DNA of 64,000 nucleotides from Vibrio jasicida CAIM 1864 = LMG 25398 (GCF_000400365.1 NZ_BAOG01000053.1:1-64000); one strand, 5' to 3'. Positions 1 to 9,836 are shown, numbered from the stretch's first letter. A program made the numbers and translations. The notes: a model not told the origin generated them from the sequence alone.

Positions 1-1262
1 TGTCTGGTTTGCTCAAGCCTTATGAAGCAGAAGAGCTGATCACTCGCATCAAAGCATCCTGTGATGTGCCACTAGCGCTTCACTGTCATGCAACGACGGG
101 GTTATCAACCGCGACTGCTGTGAAGGCCGTAGAAGCCGGAATTGATATCCTTGATACCGCGATCTCTTCAATGAGTTGTACTTATGGCCATACGCCGACA
201 GAAACTGTGGTAGCGATGTTGCAAGGTACAGAGCGTGATACCAACTTAAAACTGGACCAAATTGAGCCTATTGCGGCTTACTTCCGTGAAGTGCGCAAGA
301 AGTACGCGAAATGGGAAGGGCAATTGAAAGGGGTGGATTCTCGTATCCTCATTGCTCAGGTTCCTGGTGGCATGTTAACCAACATGGAAGGCCAACTTAA
401 AGAACAAGGGGCGGCAGACCGTCTTGATGAAGTTCTGGAAGAGATCCCACGCGTGCGTGAAGATCTTGGCTTTATTCCCCTAGTAACACCAACCTCACAG
501 ATTGTCGGCACCCAAGCCGTTATTAACGTGCTGACAGGTGAACGTTATAAGAGCATCACGAAAGAAACCGCAGGCTTATTAAAAGGTGAATACGGTGCAG
601 CACCTGCCGCATTGAACGCCGATCTGCAAGCAAAAGTTCTTGATGGAAAAGAGGCGATCACGTGTCGTCCTGCTGATCTATTGAAACCTGAAATGGAGAC
701 GCTTACTGTCGATTTGATGGAGAAAGCACAGTCTGATGGTATCAAGTTGGCAAGTGAGCGTGTGGATGACGTATTGACGTATGCTTTGTTCCCTCAAGTT
801 GGTCTCAAATTCCTTAAGAACCGTGACAACCCAGATGCGTTTGAACCTGCTCCAACGCTAGAGTCAGCGAAACCAGCAGCTCCGGTAACTCCAGTAGCAA
901 CCGGTGGTGTTGAGACTTATAGCGTTCGTGTGGATGGCCAAGTGTACGAAGTGGAAGTCGGCCCACAAGGACAGCTGGCGTCTGTTACTCCAAATGTTTC
1001 AGCAGCTCCAGTACAACCAAGTGCTCCCGTAGCTCCAGTAAATACTTCTGCGGAAGCAGTACCGGCACCGCTTGCCGGTAACATCTTTAAAGTGAATGTT
1101 CAGCCAGGCGCTGAAGTTTCTGAAGGGGATGTTCTGCTTATCTTAGAAGCGATGAAGATGGAAACCGAAGTTCGCGCGGCTCGTGGTGGCGTAGTGCAAG
1201 AGCTGAATGTGAAAGAAGGTGATGCCGTTACTGTTGGTTCACCGCTTCTGAGCTTAGCATAA
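1..1262 (+). CDS. oadA: Oxaloacetate decarboxylase alpha subunit, 5'-truncated by window edge
   Basis: C-terminal part of the carboxyltransferase/biotin subunit of the Na+-translocating oxaloacetate decarboxylase. It moves the carboxyl group of oxaloacetate onto biotin, which the membrane beta subunit then decarboxylates to pump Na+. The visible reading frame (codons from base 3) opens inside the HMGL-like carboxyltransferase domain, with the metal-binding HCHATTG segment. An Ala/Pro/Val-rich linker and a biotinyl domain with the biotinylation motif EAMKMET close to the C-terminus follow. oadB starts 9 bases after the stop behind a GGGAG ribosome site, so the two are co-transcribed. The 5' end and oadG lie outside the window. 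Identity is very secure; pyruvate carboxylase subunit B is excluded by the adjacent oadB. Confidence 0.96.
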   Translation, partial: SGLLKPYEAEELITRIKASCDVPLALHCHATTGLSTATAVKAVEAGIDILDTAISSMSCTYGHTPTETVVAMLQGTERDTNLKLDQIEPIAAYFREVRKKYAKWEGQLKGVDSRILIAQVPGGMLTNMEGQLKEQGAADRLDEVLEEIPRVREDLGFIPLVTPTSQIVGTQAVINVLTGERYKSITKETAGLLKGEYGAAPAALNADLQAKVLDGKEAITCRPADLLKPEMETLTVDLMEKAQSDGIKLASERVDDVLTYALFPQVGLKFLKNRDNPDAFEPAPTLESAKPAAPVTPVATGGVETYSVRVDGQVYEVEVGPQGQLASVTPNVSAAPVQPSAPVAPVNTSAEAVPAPLAGNIFKVNVQPGAEVSEGDVLLILEAMKMETEVRAARGGVVQELNVKEGDAVTVGSPLLSLA

Positions 1263-1271
1263 GGGAGTATC

Positions 1272-2402
1272 ATGGACGGATTGATGACCTTATGGTCAGA
1301 AACAGGGATCGCGAACTTTGAGTTCGGCCAAATCTGTATGATGTTGGTTGGTTGTGCACTGCTGTTTTTGGCGATCAAAAAAGGCTTTGAGCCATTGTTG
1401 CTATTGCCTATTGGTTTTGGTGCCATCTTGGCTAACATTCCAAATGCAGGCTTTACTGACCCAGGTGGCTTGCTTTACTACGTGTATTACATCGGGATCG
1501 AATCAGGTGTCTTCCCACTCTTGATCTTCATGGGTGTCGGTGCGATGACGGACTTTGGTGCCTTAATTGCGAACCCGAAAACGTTGTGGTTAGGGGCCGC
1601 TGCTCAGTTTGGTATTTTTGCGACACTATTTGGCGCGATTTTACTTAACTACGTTCCTGGTATGGAATTCTCCATGGCTGATGCATCGTCTATCGCCATC
1701 ATTGGTGGTGCAGATGGACCTACGGCGATTTTCTTAGCAAGTAAACTGTCTCCGGACCTACTTGGTGCGATCGCCGTTGCGGCATACAGCTACATGGCGT
1801 TGGTGCCGATTATTCAGCCTCCGATCATGAAAGCACTTACGACCAAAGAAGAGCGTCAAATTAAAATGGCTCAACTGCGTCATGTCGGTAAGTGGGAAAA
1901 AGTACTGTTCCCACTTGCTGTGTTGCTGATGACAATTCTATTCCTGCCATCGGCTACACCTTTGGTTGGTATGTTCTGTTTAGGCAATTTGATGCGCGAA
2001 GCGGGTGTAGTGGATCGTTTATCCAAAACCGCTCAAAACGAGCTGATCAACATCGTGACCATCTTCTTAGGTCTTGGTGTCGGCTCTAAACTGCAAGCTG
2101 AACAGTTTTTGAATCTAGAAACACTTGGCATTCTGGGTTTAGGCGCAGTGGCATTCAGTATAGGTACTGGTGCAGGTGTTCTGATGGCGAAGCTTCTCAA
2201 CAAGTTCTCGAAAGAAGACATCAACCCACTTATCGGTGCTGCGGGTGTTTCTGCGGTACCAATGGCAGCTCGTGTTGTGAACAAAGTTGGCTTAGAAGCG
2301 AACCCACAAAACTTCCTGTTGATGCATGCGATGGGGCCAAACGTAGCCGGTGTACTTGGTTCCGCAGTCGCGGCTGGTATCTTGTTAGCGCTAGTAGGCT
2401 AA
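1272..2402 (+). CDS. oadB: Oxaloacetate decarboxylase beta subunit (Na+ pump)
   Basis: 376-residue polytopic inner-membrane protein that decarboxylates carboxybiotin and couples this to Na+ export. The sequence is hydrophobic throughout and carries the family signature [12 protein letters not shown], whose Asp is the known Na+/proton-coupling residue, and the segment [17 protein letters not shown]. It directly follows oadA and completes the pump. Length is slightly under the roughly 430 residues of some homologues but normal for this short-form subfamily. Two hairpins lie downstream, the second a strong terminator, so the operon ends here. Confidence 0.96.
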   Translation: MDGLMTLWSETGIANFEFGQICMMLVGCALLFLAIKKGFEPLLLLPIGFGAILANIPNAGFTDPGGLLYYVYYIGIESGVFPLLIFMGVGAMTDFGALIANPKTLWLGAAAQFGIFATLFGAILLNYVPGMEFSMADASSIAIIGGADGPTAIFLASKLSPDLLGAIAVAAYSYMALVPIIQPPIMKALTTKEERQIKMAQLRHVGKWEKVLFPLAVLLMTILFLPSATPLVGMFCLGNLMREAGVVDRLSKTAQNELINIVTIFLGLGVGSKLQAEQFLNLETLGILGLGAVAFSIGTGAGVLMAKLLNKFSKEDINPLIGAAGVSAVPMAARVVNKVGLEANPQNFLLMHAMGPNVAGVLGSAVAAGILLALVG

Positions 2403-2418
2403 TCGTCTTGTTCGATTT

Positions 2419-2454
2419 TTGGTGGATACGCTACGACATAGAATTATCCACCAA
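2419..2454 (+). repeat. 10-bp inverted repeat downstream of oadB
   Basis: Perfect arms TTGGTGGATA (2419-2428) and TATCCACCAA (2445-2454) enclose 16 bases and are followed by TTTACAAATT. It could be a first, weak terminator, a 3'-end protecting structure or an operator. It sits about 50 bases before the strong terminator at 2501. Confidence 0.6.
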
Positions 2455-2500
2455 TTTACAAATTGACGATTAACTTCGGTAAACAAAATGGTTTATAGTC

Positions 2501-2530
2501 AAAGGGATGCTTTCGCATCCCTTTTTGTTT
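2501..2530 (+). terminator. Rho-independent terminator of the oad operon
   Basis: Stem AAAGGGATGC (2501-2510), loop TTTC, stem GCATCCCTTT (2515-2524), then TTGTTTT. A longer open frame of the next gene runs into this hairpin from base 2507, which argues against any start upstream of 2549. Confidence 0.9.
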
Positions 2531-2548
2531 TCTCGCAGGGAATGGGCT

Positions 2549-3499
2549 ATGGAACACAAACAGATAGTGATTACTAAGTTTGGCGATGCAGACGTTCTCG
2601 CCATTCAAACCGCACCAACACCCTCACCTCAAAAGGGTGAAATCCTCATAAAAGTCGCCTATTCAGGCATTAATCCTATCGACGTGAAAACGCGCGCGGG
2701 GTTAGGTTGGGCGGCCGCACAAAATAAAGATAACCTTCCTTGGGTTCCGGGGTATGACGTTTCTGGCAAAGTGGCGTCTTGTGGGAAAGGGACATCACGT
2801 TTTGAAGTCGGGGACGAGGTTGCTGGTTTCATTGGATTTCCAGCTCGTGGTGGTGGTTACAGCCAATACCTTTGTGTTCCTGAGTCAGCTCTCAGCCGTA
2901 TTCCCAATTCAGTGACTTTAGAAGCTGCGGCTGCACTTCCTCTGGCAGGGCAAACGGCGGCTCAAGCATTAAGCAAGGCTAATGTTACTGAAGGCGACCG
3001 AGTGTTGATTCTCGCTGGTGCAGGTGGTGTTGGCCACATAGCGGTACAAATCGCCGTAGCAACCAAAGCCGAAGTCTTTACCACCTGCAGTGAGCGGAAT
3101 TTAGACTACCTCGCGACGCTGGGAGCACATGCAGTGAACTATCAATTTGCGCCAGTGTCAGAACGTGTTGAAGATGTGGATGTGTTGATCGATCTTGTCG
3201 GTGGTGACGCCGCTTTAGATGCTCTGAAATGTTTGACTGATAACGCCCGAGTGATCACCGTTCCGACCATAACGGCTGAGTTGATTTGTGAGAAAGCAAA
3301 ACTGCTTGGTTTTGATGCTAGTGGCATGCTGGTGGAGCCGGATCGTGAGCAGCTCGACACCTTACTTTATATGGTGGGGGTTGGTCTGCTAAAAACAGAA
3401 ATTCAACATGTTTATCCGATGGACGAGGTTGTGGATGCCCACCGACAAGTTGAATCCGGACGGACACGAGGCAAGGTATTGCTTGATATGACATGCTAG
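2549..3499 (+). CDS. Zinc-type alcohol dehydrogenase / NADP-dependent quinone oxidoreductase-like protein
   Basis: Medium-chain dehydrogenase/reductase of about 316 residues from the ATG at 2549, which has GCAGGGAA upstream. The N-terminal GroES-like half contains YSGINPIDVKTRAG and VPGYDVSG; the Rossmann half has the nucleotide-binding run LAGAGGVGHIAVQ. The cysteine/histidine ligands of true zinc alcohol dehydrogenases are not evident, so it resembles quinone oxidoreductases (QOR family) that reduce enones or quinones with NADPH. The substrate cannot be told. Its last codons overlap the start of the next gene by 7 bases, so the two are translated together. Confidence 0.85.
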   Translation: MEHKQIVITKFGDADVLAIQTAPTPSPQKGEILIKVAYSGINPIDVKTRAGLGWAAAQNKDNLPWVPGYDVSGKVASCGKGTSRFEVGDEVAGFIGFPARGGGYSQYLCVPESALSRIPNSVTLEAAAALPLAGQTAAQALSKANVTEGDRVLILAGAGGVGHIAVQIAVATKAEVFTTCSERNLDYLATLGAHAVNYQFAPVSERVEDVDVLIDLVGGDAALDALKCLTDNARVITVPTITAELICEKAKLLGFDASGMLVEPDREQLDTLLYMVGVGLLKTEIQHVYPMDEVVDAHRQVESGRTRGKVLLDMTC

Positions 3500-3954
3500 A
3501 GGCATTTAATGCAGCCTTTGAAAATTTAGCACTATGGTTTTCTGACTCCGCATTATGGGTGTTGTTCATTACTGGATTTCTTAGCGCTACCCTCTTGCCG
3601 GGGGGCTCTGAAGCTGGATTGATCGCGACCCTCTCGTTAAACCAGTATTCCGCTACTTCCATCATTATTGTCGCCACGATTGGTAACACGCTTGGTGGAT
3701 TGACCAACTATTGGCTTGGGCTTTGGATTCCAAATAAGACAAAAGATGAAAAACACGGCCATACGGCACTTAAATGGCTGTCCAAGTATGGATATTGGGG
3801 ATTGTTCTTTAGCTGGTTACCAGTGATTGGTGACCCGCTATGTTTAGCGGCAGGATGGTTAAGGATGAAATTTCTGCCGTGTATGGTTTTGATATTTTTA
3901 GGCAAAGCAGCAAGGTACTCCTTGTTAGCCGCCATCTATCTCGGTTTATTTTAA
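3493..3954 (+). CDS. yqaA: YqaA/DedA-like inner-membrane protein
   Basis: 153-residue membrane protein related to YqaA of the DedA/SNARE-associated superfamily. Seen: a hydrophobic N-terminal segment (WVLFITGFLSATLLPGGSE), a conserved GNTLGGLTNYWLG stretch, a basic loop, and a second hydrophobic block GYWGLFFSWLPVIGDPLC. DedA proteins are now tied to undecaprenyl-phosphate or phospholipid flipping; for YqaA the role is unknown. It overlaps the oxidoreductase gene upstream and is 9 bases from the M16 protease downstream, giving a probable three-gene unit. Confidence 0.85.
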   Translation: MLEAFNAAFENLALWFSDSALWVLFITGFLSATLLPGGSEAGLIATLSLNQYSATSIIIVATIGNTLGGLTNYWLGLWIPNKTKDEKHGHTALKWLSKYGYWGLFFSWLPVIGDPLCLAAGWLRMKFLPCMVLIFLGKAARYSLLAAIYLGLF

Positions 3955-3963
3955 GGAAAGCGC

Positions 3964-6807
3964 ATGAGAATGTTTTGGGTAAGCGCGTGCTCACTGTTGG
4001 TGATCACGGGCTGTGCATCAAACGCCCCAGTATCATCATTGCCTGATGGGGTTACTTTCGTCGAAGCGTCGAAAGCAGAAGAAGGCAAAGTTAAAATTCC
4101 ATACCAGAAGTATCAACTAGACAACGGTTTAACGGTGATTCTGGCACCAGAGGATTCCGATCCACTTGTGCACGTTGATGTGACATACCATGTTGGTTCT
4201 GCACGAGAAGAAATTGGTAAATCTGGTTTTGCTCACTTCTTCGAACACATGATGTTTCAAGGTTCAGAGAACGTTGGTGACCAGCAACACTTTAAGATCA
4301 TTACTGAAGCGGGTGGTACTTTAAATGGTACAACTAACCGTGATCGCACTAACTACTTTGAAACTGTCCCAGCTAACCAACTTGAGAAAATGCTGTGGTT
4401 AGAATCGGACCGCATGGGCTTTTTGCTTGATGCCGTTTCGCAACACAAGTTCGAGATCCAGCGCTCAACAGTAAAAAATGAACGAGCCCAGCGCTACGAC
4501 AACCGTCCGTATGGTTTGATTTGGGAGCGTATGGCTGAAGCGCTTTATCCTGAAGGTCATCCATATTCATGGCAAACCATTGGCTATGTGGAAGATCTCG
4601 ATCGTGTTGACGTGAACGATCTGAAAGCCTTCTTCTTGCGTTGGTACGGTCCAAACAATGCTGTGGTGACGATTGGTGGCGATATTGATGTTGAACAGAC
4701 GCTTGAGTGGGTGAACAAATACTTTGGCTCTATCCCTCGCGGCCCTGAGGTCGATAATGCGCCGAAACAACCAGCGAAGCTGGCAGAGAGTAAGTTCATC
4801 ACGCTGGAGGACCGAATCCAACAGCCAATGGTAATGATTGCTTGGCCAACCACTTACAGCGGTGAAGCAAGCCAAACTTCGTTAGACACACTTTCTAGCG
4901 TATTAGGCAGCGGCACCAACAGTGTGCTCTACCAAGATTTAGTGAAGACACAAAAAGCAGTGGATGCGGGTGCATTCCATGATTGTGCTGAGCTGTCTTG
5001 TAACTTCTATGTTTACGCGATGGGCGATTCTGGTGACAAAGGGGACCTGTCAAAGCTTTATGATGAATTAATGGTATCGCTGAACAAGTTTGCGAAAGAT
5101 GGCGTGACAAAAGACCGTCTTGACCAACTAAAAGGTCAAGAAGAAGCGAATGCGATCTTTGCACTGGAAAGCGTTAAAGGCAAGGTGACGCAACTTGCTT
5201 CCAACCAAACGTTCTTTGGCCAGCCTGATTTGATTGAGAAACAGCTTGAGCAGATCCGTGCAGTAACACCAGAATCAGTAGAAAAAGCTTACAGCGACTT
5301 TATCCAAGGGAAGAACAAAGTTACTTTGAGTGTGGTGCCAAGAGGGAAAACAGAATTGGCAGTGAAACCTGCTACATTTGTCACCCCAAAACGCACATTA
5401 CCTGAATACCAAAAGATCACGGATGACCAGTTAGCCTACCGTCGTGCGACTGACAACTTCGATCGTTCTGTTCAGCCTCCGGTTGGTGCTCCAGTCGAAG
5501 CAACCATGCCCAAGCTTTACGACATCCATTTCAATAATGGTTCAGAGTTACTTGGTACGGTGAGCAATGAAACGCCAACTATGATGATGCAGTTCAGTCT
5601 CCCGGCAGGGACGCGTTTTGTTGAAGAAGGCAAGGAAGGTCTGGCACAGCTGACCGCTGCGATGCTGCAAGAAGGCACAACGCAACACAGTGTGGAAGAG
5701 ATTCAAGCTGAGCTTGATAAATTAGGTAGTGTTATCTCTGTTGATGCGACGGGCTATACGACTGACATCAGTGTGTCCACACTAGAGAAAAACCTAGCAC
5801 CAACGCTCAAGATTGTTGAAGAGATGTTGTTGTCGCCTGCATTTAAAGAAGAAGACTTTGAACGAGTGAAAATGCAAGCGTTAGAAGGCTTAGTTTACGA
5901 ACATCAAAAACCAAGCTGGATGGCCGCGCAAGCCAGCCGCCAAGTTTTGTACGGTGATTCAACTTTTGCTCGTCCAAAAGAAGGCACCAAGGCCGGAGTA
6001 AAGGCGCTAACACTAGACGATGTTCGAGACTTCTACGCGAAGCACTATACACCGCAAGGAGCGCAGATCATTGCGGTGGGCGATATCGATAAAGCAGACG
6101 TAGAAAAACAACTGACGTTTTGGTCTAACTGGAAAGCAGAAGCAGCACCGTTGTATTCTCCGCAAAAAGTAAACCCTTTGGGTAAGCAACAAATTCACCT
6201 AGTGGATAAGCCTGGAGCGCCACAAAGTGTCGTGATGCTCGTACGCCAAGGTATGCCTTACGATGCGACTGGTGATTTTTACCTAGGTCAGCTAGCGAAC
6301 TTTAATTTGGCGGGTAACTTCAATAGCCGTATCAACCAAAACCTTCGTGAAGACAAAGGCTACACTTATGGTGCTTATGGTTATTTCTCCGGTAATGCGG
6401 AAACTGGCTCGGTTGTTTTCACTGCACAAGTGCGTGCGGATTCAACGGTTGCGTCTATTATCGAGATGGAGAATGAGTTGAACGAGTTCTCACAATCGGG
6501 CATGACTGACGATGAATTGAAATTTATGCGCCAAGCGGTCGGTCAAAAAGATGCGCTGAAATATGAGACGCCAACACAGAAAGCGAAACTCATCAGTGAT
6601 ATTTTGAAATACGACTTGGATAAAGACTATTTACAGCAACGAAACGCTATTGTTGAGAAAGTTGATAAGCAGACTCTCAACGCTCTAGCCGAAAAATGGT
6701 TTGACCCGAACGACTATCAAATCGTGGTTGTCGGGGATGCAAAATCCCTTCGCCCTCAACTAGAAAAGTTAGGGAAAGACGTGGAAGAGCTTGAAATCAT
6801 TCGATAG
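3964..6807 (+). CDS. M16 (insulinase/pitrilysin-family) zinc metalloprotease lipoprotein
   Basis: 947 residues, with a lipoprotein signal peptide whose lipobox cysteine is C17 (VITGC). The first M16 domain begins near residue 48 and carries the inverted zinc motif H91-F-F-E94-H95 and a downstream NERAQRYDN segment supplying the third ligand. A second M16 repeat (about residues 500-940) has no HXXEH and forms the inactive half of the clamp, ending in the R/Y-type signature LREDKGYTYG. It is thus an envelope-anchored peptidase of the PqqL-like/zinc protease type; peptide substrates are unknown. It follows the YqaA gene with a short gap and is closed by a terminator hairpin at 6819. Confidence 0.92.
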   Translation: MRMFWVSACSLLVITGCASNAPVSSLPDGVTFVEASKAEEGKVKIPYQKYQLDNGLTVILAPEDSDPLVHVDVTYHVGSAREEIGKSGFAHFFEHMMFQGSENVGDQQHFKIITEAGGTLNGTTNRDRTNYFETVPANQLEKMLWLESDRMGFLLDAVSQHKFEIQRSTVKNERAQRYDNRPYGLIWERMAEALYPEGHPYSWQTIGYVEDLDRVDVNDLKAFFLRWYGPNNAVVTIGGDIDVEQTLEWVNKYFGSIPRGPEVDNAPKQPAKLAESKFITLEDRIQQPMVMIAWPTTYSGEASQTSLDTLSSVLGSGTNSVLYQDLVKTQKAVDAGAFHDCAELSCNFYVYAMGDSGDKGDLSKLYDELMVSLNKFAKDGVTKDRLDQLKGQEEANAIFALESVKGKVTQLASNQTFFGQPDLIEKQLEQIRAVTPESVEKAYSDFIQGKNKVTLSVVPRGKTELAVKPATFVTPKRTLPEYQKITDDQLAYRRATDNFDRSVQPPVGAPVEATMPKLYDIHFNNGSELLGTVSNETPTMMMQFSLPAGTRFVEEGKEGLAQLTAAMLQEGTTQHSVEEIQAELDKLGSVISVDATGYTTDISVSTLEKNLAPTLKIVEEMLLSPAFKEEDFERVKMQALEGLVYEHQKPSWMAAQASRQVLYGDSTFARPKEGTKAGVKALTLDDVRDFYAKHYTPQGAQIIAVGDIDKADVEKQLTFWSNWKAEAAPLYSPQKVNPLGKQQIHLVDKPGAPQSVVMLVRQGMPYDATGDFYLGQLANFNLAGNFNSRINQNLREDKGYTYGAYGYFSGNAETGSVVFTAQVRADSTVASIIEMENELNEFSQSGMTDDELKFMRQAVGQKDALKYETPTQKAKLISDILKYDLDKDYLQQRNAIVEKVDKQTLNALAEKWFDPNDYQIVVVGDAKSLRPQLEKLGKDVEELEIIR

Positions 6808-6818
6808 AGTACACATTT

Positions 6819-6853
6819 AATAGCGGAGAGGAGACTCTCCGCTATTCGTTTCT
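6819..6853 (+). terminator. Terminator after the M16 protease gene
   Basis: Perfect 12-bp stem AATAGCGGAGAG (6819-6830) / CTCTCCGCTATT (6835-6846), loop GAGA, followed by CGTTTCT. The T-run is weak but the stem is strong. Confidence 0.75.
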
Positions 6854-6855
6854 AA

Positions 6856-6891
6856 CTAGATAAATGACTTTTTGATGGGTTATTTATCTAG
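6856..6891. repeat. Spaced inverted repeat upstream of gshA
   Basis: Arms CTAGATAAAT (6856-6865) and ATTTATCTAG (6882-6891) match perfectly with 16 bases between. It lies about 80 bases before the gshA start, in the likely promoter region, and looks like a pair of operator half-sites or a second hairpin. No known regulator is recognised. Confidence 0.55.
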
Positions 6892-6970
6892 ATGGATTAT
6901 ATATCAATAACTTAGCTTTCACTTGCCACGCTTGGCGAGTGTCCTGCTCCCAATATAAGCGAACCTCATT

Positions 6971-8539
6971 TTGACTGATTTTGCTGCGCGACTAAAACAA
7001 GTTGCATCAAACCCAGAAGTATTTAAGCAGTTTGGACGCGGTGTTGAGCGAGAAACTTTGCGCTATCGTCAGGATGGACACCTAGCAACAACACCTCATC
7101 CAGAGGGTTTGGGCTCAGCGTTCACAAACAAATGGATCACGACAGACTTTTCAGAATCTCTACTGGAATTCATTACGCCTGTATCACATGATATCCCTGA
7201 ATTGATCGGGCAGTTGAAAGACATCCATCACTTCACTCAAACCAAAATGGGTGAAGAGAAAATGTGGCCACTTTCGATGCCATGTTATGTAGGCACTGAA
7301 GATGATATTCAGCTAGCTCAATATGGCTCATCAAACTCAGCAAAAATGAAAACGCTTTACCGTGAAGGTTTAAAACGCCGCTACGGTAGCTTAATGCAAA
7401 TTATCTCGGGGGTGCACTTCAACTTCTCTTTCCCTGAATCGTTCTGGGATGCACTACATGGAGAGCAAGATGAAGAAGCTCGCCAAGAAACGAAATCCGC
7501 AGCGTACTTTGCTCTAATCCGTAACTACTACCGTTTTGGTTGGATGATCCCGTACTTCTTTGGAGCGTCACCAGCATTGTGTGGCTCGTTCATTCAAGGA
7601 CGTGAAACTGATCTGCCATTTGAGAAAATTGGCGGGACGCTTTTCTTACCAAAAGCAACCTCTCTGCGTCTGAGTGATCTCGGTTACACCAACAGCGCGC
7701 AAAGCGTGCTTAAGATTGGCTTTAACAGCATTGAACAGTATCTTGAAGGCTTAAGTGACGCTATTCGTCGTCCATCGGATGAGTTTGCAGAGATTGGTGT
7801 GAAAGTGGATGGCGAATACCGTCAATTGAACTCAAACATTCTGCAAATTGAGAACGAGCTATACGCTCCAATTCGTCCTAAGCGTGTCACGCAAAGTGGT
7901 GAAAAACCATCTGAAGCTCTGACACGAGCGGGTGTTGAATACATTGAAGTCCGTTCTTTAGACGTAAACCCATTCAGTGCGGTTGGCGTGAGTGAGGAAC
8001 AAGTTCGATTCTTGGACCTATTCCTAACATGGGCAGCGCTTTCTGACTCTGACCCTATGGATAACTGCGAGCTTGAATGCTGGCGTGATAACTGGAACAA
8101 AGTTATTGTTTCTGGTCGTGAGAAAGGTTTGATGCTGCAAATCGGTTGCCAAGGCGAGCGTTTATCTCTGCAAGATTGGGCGCACAGTGTATTCGCTGAT
8201 CTTCGTCAGATTGCGGTTGAAATGGACACCGCGACTGGTGGTAATGCGTACCAAGCGGTTTGCGACAAACTGGAGTCTTGGATTGACGAGCCTGAGCTTA
8301 CTATCTCTGGTCAATTGCTTGAGCTGACCAAAGAGCACGGCGGTTTGGGTAAAGTGGGTTGTGCGCTTGGTATGAAGTTCCGCGAAGAAAATCTAGCACA
8401 TAGCTATGAGCAATACTCGGCAGATGCGATGGAAACTGAAGTCGCGACATCGGTAGAGAAACAAAAACAAGCAGAGCAAAGTGACACGTTATCCTTTGAT
8501 GACTTCTTAGAAGATTACTTTGCTTATCTAAAACAATAA
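6971..8539 (+). CDS. gshA: Glutamate-cysteine ligase
   Basis: 522-residue gamma-glutamylcysteine synthetase (proteobacterial GshA type), which joins glutamate and cysteine with ATP in the first step of glutathione synthesis in the cytoplasm. Conserved pieces include [12 protein letters not shown] at the N-terminus, [15 protein letters not shown] and the C-terminal [11 protein letters not shown] region. The start is a TTG at 6971: MTDFAARLK is the usual beginning in Vibrio and no ATG fits. The ribosome site before it is poor (GAACCTC), suggesting modest translation. The transglycosylase gene follows after 19 bases. Confidence 0.95.
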   Translation: MTDFAARLKQVASNPEVFKQFGRGVERETLRYRQDGHLATTPHPEGLGSAFTNKWITTDFSESLLEFITPVSHDIPELIGQLKDIHHFTQTKMGEEKMWPLSMPCYVGTEDDIQLAQYGSSNSAKMKTLYREGLKRRYGSLMQIISGVHFNFSFPESFWDALHGEQDEEARQETKSAAYFALIRNYYRFGWMIPYFFGASPALCGSFIQGRETDLPFEKIGGTLFLPKATSLRLSDLGYTNSAQSVLKIGFNSIEQYLEGLSDAIRRPSDEFAEIGVKVDGEYRQLNSNILQIENELYAPIRPKRVTQSGEKPSEALTRAGVEYIEVRSLDVNPFSAVGVSEEQVRFLDLFLTWAALSDSDPMDNCELECWRDNWNKVIVSGREKGLMLQIGCQGERLSLQDWAHSVFADLRQIAVEMDTATGGNAYQAVCDKLESWIDEPELTISGQLLELTKEHGGLGKVGCALGMKFREENLAHSYEQYSADAMETEVATSVEKQKQAEQSDTLSFDDFLEDYFAYLKQ

Positions 8540-8558
8540 TCAGCAGTAAGGGCAGGGA

Positions 8559-9164
8559 TTGGACATTAAGCCGTTAGTGGTGTCTGTGCTTGGAAGCGTA
8601 ATGTTAGCCGGTTGTGCGACAGCGCCCCCAAAGCAACAAGACAACCTATGTGAAATATTCCGAGAAAAATCTGGTTGGTATGAAGATGCCAAAGACATGG
8701 AAGAAGAGTGGGGTACGCCGATAAACGTGGCGATGGCGATCATCAAGCAAGAAAGTAGCTTTCGTCATGACGCTCGACCACCAAAGGATTACGTTCTCGG
8801 CTTTATTCCATGGGGGCGCGTAAGTAGCGCTTACGGTTATGCTCAAGCTCAAGACCCTGCTTGGGAAGATTTTCAAGATGCGACGGGTCAAGGTGGTTCA
8901 CGTACTAACTTCGACGACTCAATGATGTTTGTCGGTTGGTATACCCATGAGACTCGTCGTCAATTAGGCATCTCATTGTGGGATCCTTACAAGCAGTACC
9001 TTGCTTATCATGAAGGACGTGGTGGATATAAGCGCGGAACCTATAATAGCAAGCCAAGCTTGTTAAAGGTTGCAAGACGCGTTGAGCAAACCGCAAAGAC
9101 TTATGGCTGGCAGCTGAAGCAATGTCGTCAGGAACTAGAAGACAACAGCAGCTGGTTCTTTTAA
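8559..9164 (+). CDS. Lytic transglycosylase (SLT domain) lipoprotein
   Basis: 201 residues. A TTG start behind GGCAGGGA gives a signal peptide with lipobox LAGC, so the protein is anchored in the envelope. The SLT fold is marked by AMAIIKQESSFRHDARPP, whose Glu is the catalytic acid, and by YGYAQAQDPAWEDF and YLAYHEGRGGY downstream. This family cleaves peptidoglycan glycan strands to 1,6-anhydro-muropeptides, the substrates later handled by AmpD (encoded at 23387). It resembles EmtA/MltE-like small enzymes but is not clearly one. It sits between gshA and luxS. Confidence 0.9.
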   Translation: MDIKPLVVSVLGSVMLAGCATAPPKQQDNLCEIFREKSGWYEDAKDMEEEWGTPINVAMAIIKQESSFRHDARPPKDYVLGFIPWGRVSSAYGYAQAQDPAWEDFQDATGQGGSRTNFDDSMMFVGWYTHETRRQLGISLWDPYKQYLAYHEGRGGYKRGTYNSKPSLLKVARRVEQTAKTYGWQLKQCRQELEDNSSWFF

Positions 9165-9211
9165 CCCCCTAACGAATTCATTTGGACTGGGGGAATGAAT
9201 AGAAATCAATG

Positions 9212-9231
9212 CCAATACTCTTGAGTATTGG
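9212..9231. promoter_or_regulatory. 20-bp palindrome in the luxS upstream region
   Basis: CCAATACTC TT GAGTATTGG: two perfect 9-base arms around a TT centre, ending 23 bases before the luxS ATG. Position and symmetry suit a dimeric-regulator operator or a hairpin in the 5' leader close to the ribosome site. No known consensus is recognised. Confidence 0.55.
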
Positions 9232-9254
9232 TCGTTACAATCAGGAGAGATGTA

Positions 9255-9773
9255 ATGCCTTTATTAGACAGTTTTACCGTAGACCACACTCGCATGAATG
9301 CACCTGCAGTACGAGTGGCTAAAACGATGCAAACCCCTAAAGGGGATACCATCACGGTATTCGACTTGCGCTTTACTGCCCCGAACAAAGACATCCTTTC
9401 TGAGCGAGGAATTCACACGCTAGAGCACTTGTATGCGGGCTTTATGCGCAATCATCTAAATGGTGAAAGTGTTGAGATTATTGATATTTCACCAATGGGC
9501 TGTCGTACAGGTTTTTACATGAGTCTAATCGGTACGCCTTCAGAGCAGCAAGTGGCTGACGCTTGGATTGCAGCAATGGAAGACGTATTGAAAGTAGAAA
9601 ACCAAAACAAGATTCCTGAGCTGAACGAGTACCAATGTGGTACAGCGGCAATGCACTCTCTGGATGAAGCGAAGCAAATTGCAAAGAACATTCTAGAAGC
9701 GGGGGTTGCGGTGAATAAGAATGATGAGCTGGCACTACCAGAATCAATGCTGAAAGAGCTACGTATCGACTAA
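9255..9773 (+). CDS. luxS: S-ribosylhomocysteine lyase (autoinducer-2 synthase)
   Basis: 172 residues. LuxS cleaves S-ribosylhomocysteine to homocysteine and DPD, the precursor of AI-2, and so links the activated methyl cycle to quorum sensing. The metal site is complete: H54-T-L-E57-H58 and C128 in YQCGT; catalytic C83 lies in GCRTGFYMS. The ATG at 9255 has a strong AGGAGAGATGTA ribosome site, so an upstream GTG extension is not needed. The gene stands alone with a strong terminator at 9805. The AI-2 pathway ends in LuxR, encoded at 31738. Confidence 0.98.
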   Translation: MPLLDSFTVDHTRMNAPAVRVAKTMQTPKGDTITVFDLRFTAPNKDILSERGIHTLEHLYAGFMRNHLNGESVEIIDISPMGCRTGFYMSLIGTPSEQQVADAWIAAMEDVLKVENQNKIPELNEYQCGTAAMHSLDEAKQIAKNILEAGVAVNKNDELALPESMLKELRID

Positions 9774-9804
9774 CTTAGCTTTTCGTTCAGATAGCTGAAA
9801 ACAT

Positions 9805-9836
9805 AAGAGCCTGACAGTGTCAGGCTCTTTTTCTTT
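9805..9836 (+). terminator. Terminator between luxS and yfjD
   Basis: Stem AAGAGCCTGA (9805-9814), loop CAGTG, stem TCAGGCTCTT (9820-9829), then TTTCTTTG. It serves luxS; the convergent yfjD transcript may use it too, though the T-tract on that side is weak. Confidence 0.9.

Noticed and set aside
2507..2548. Upstream start for the oxidoreductase gene at 2507
   Set aside because: It lies in the terminator stem of the oad operon; 2549 has a ribosome site and matches the family start.
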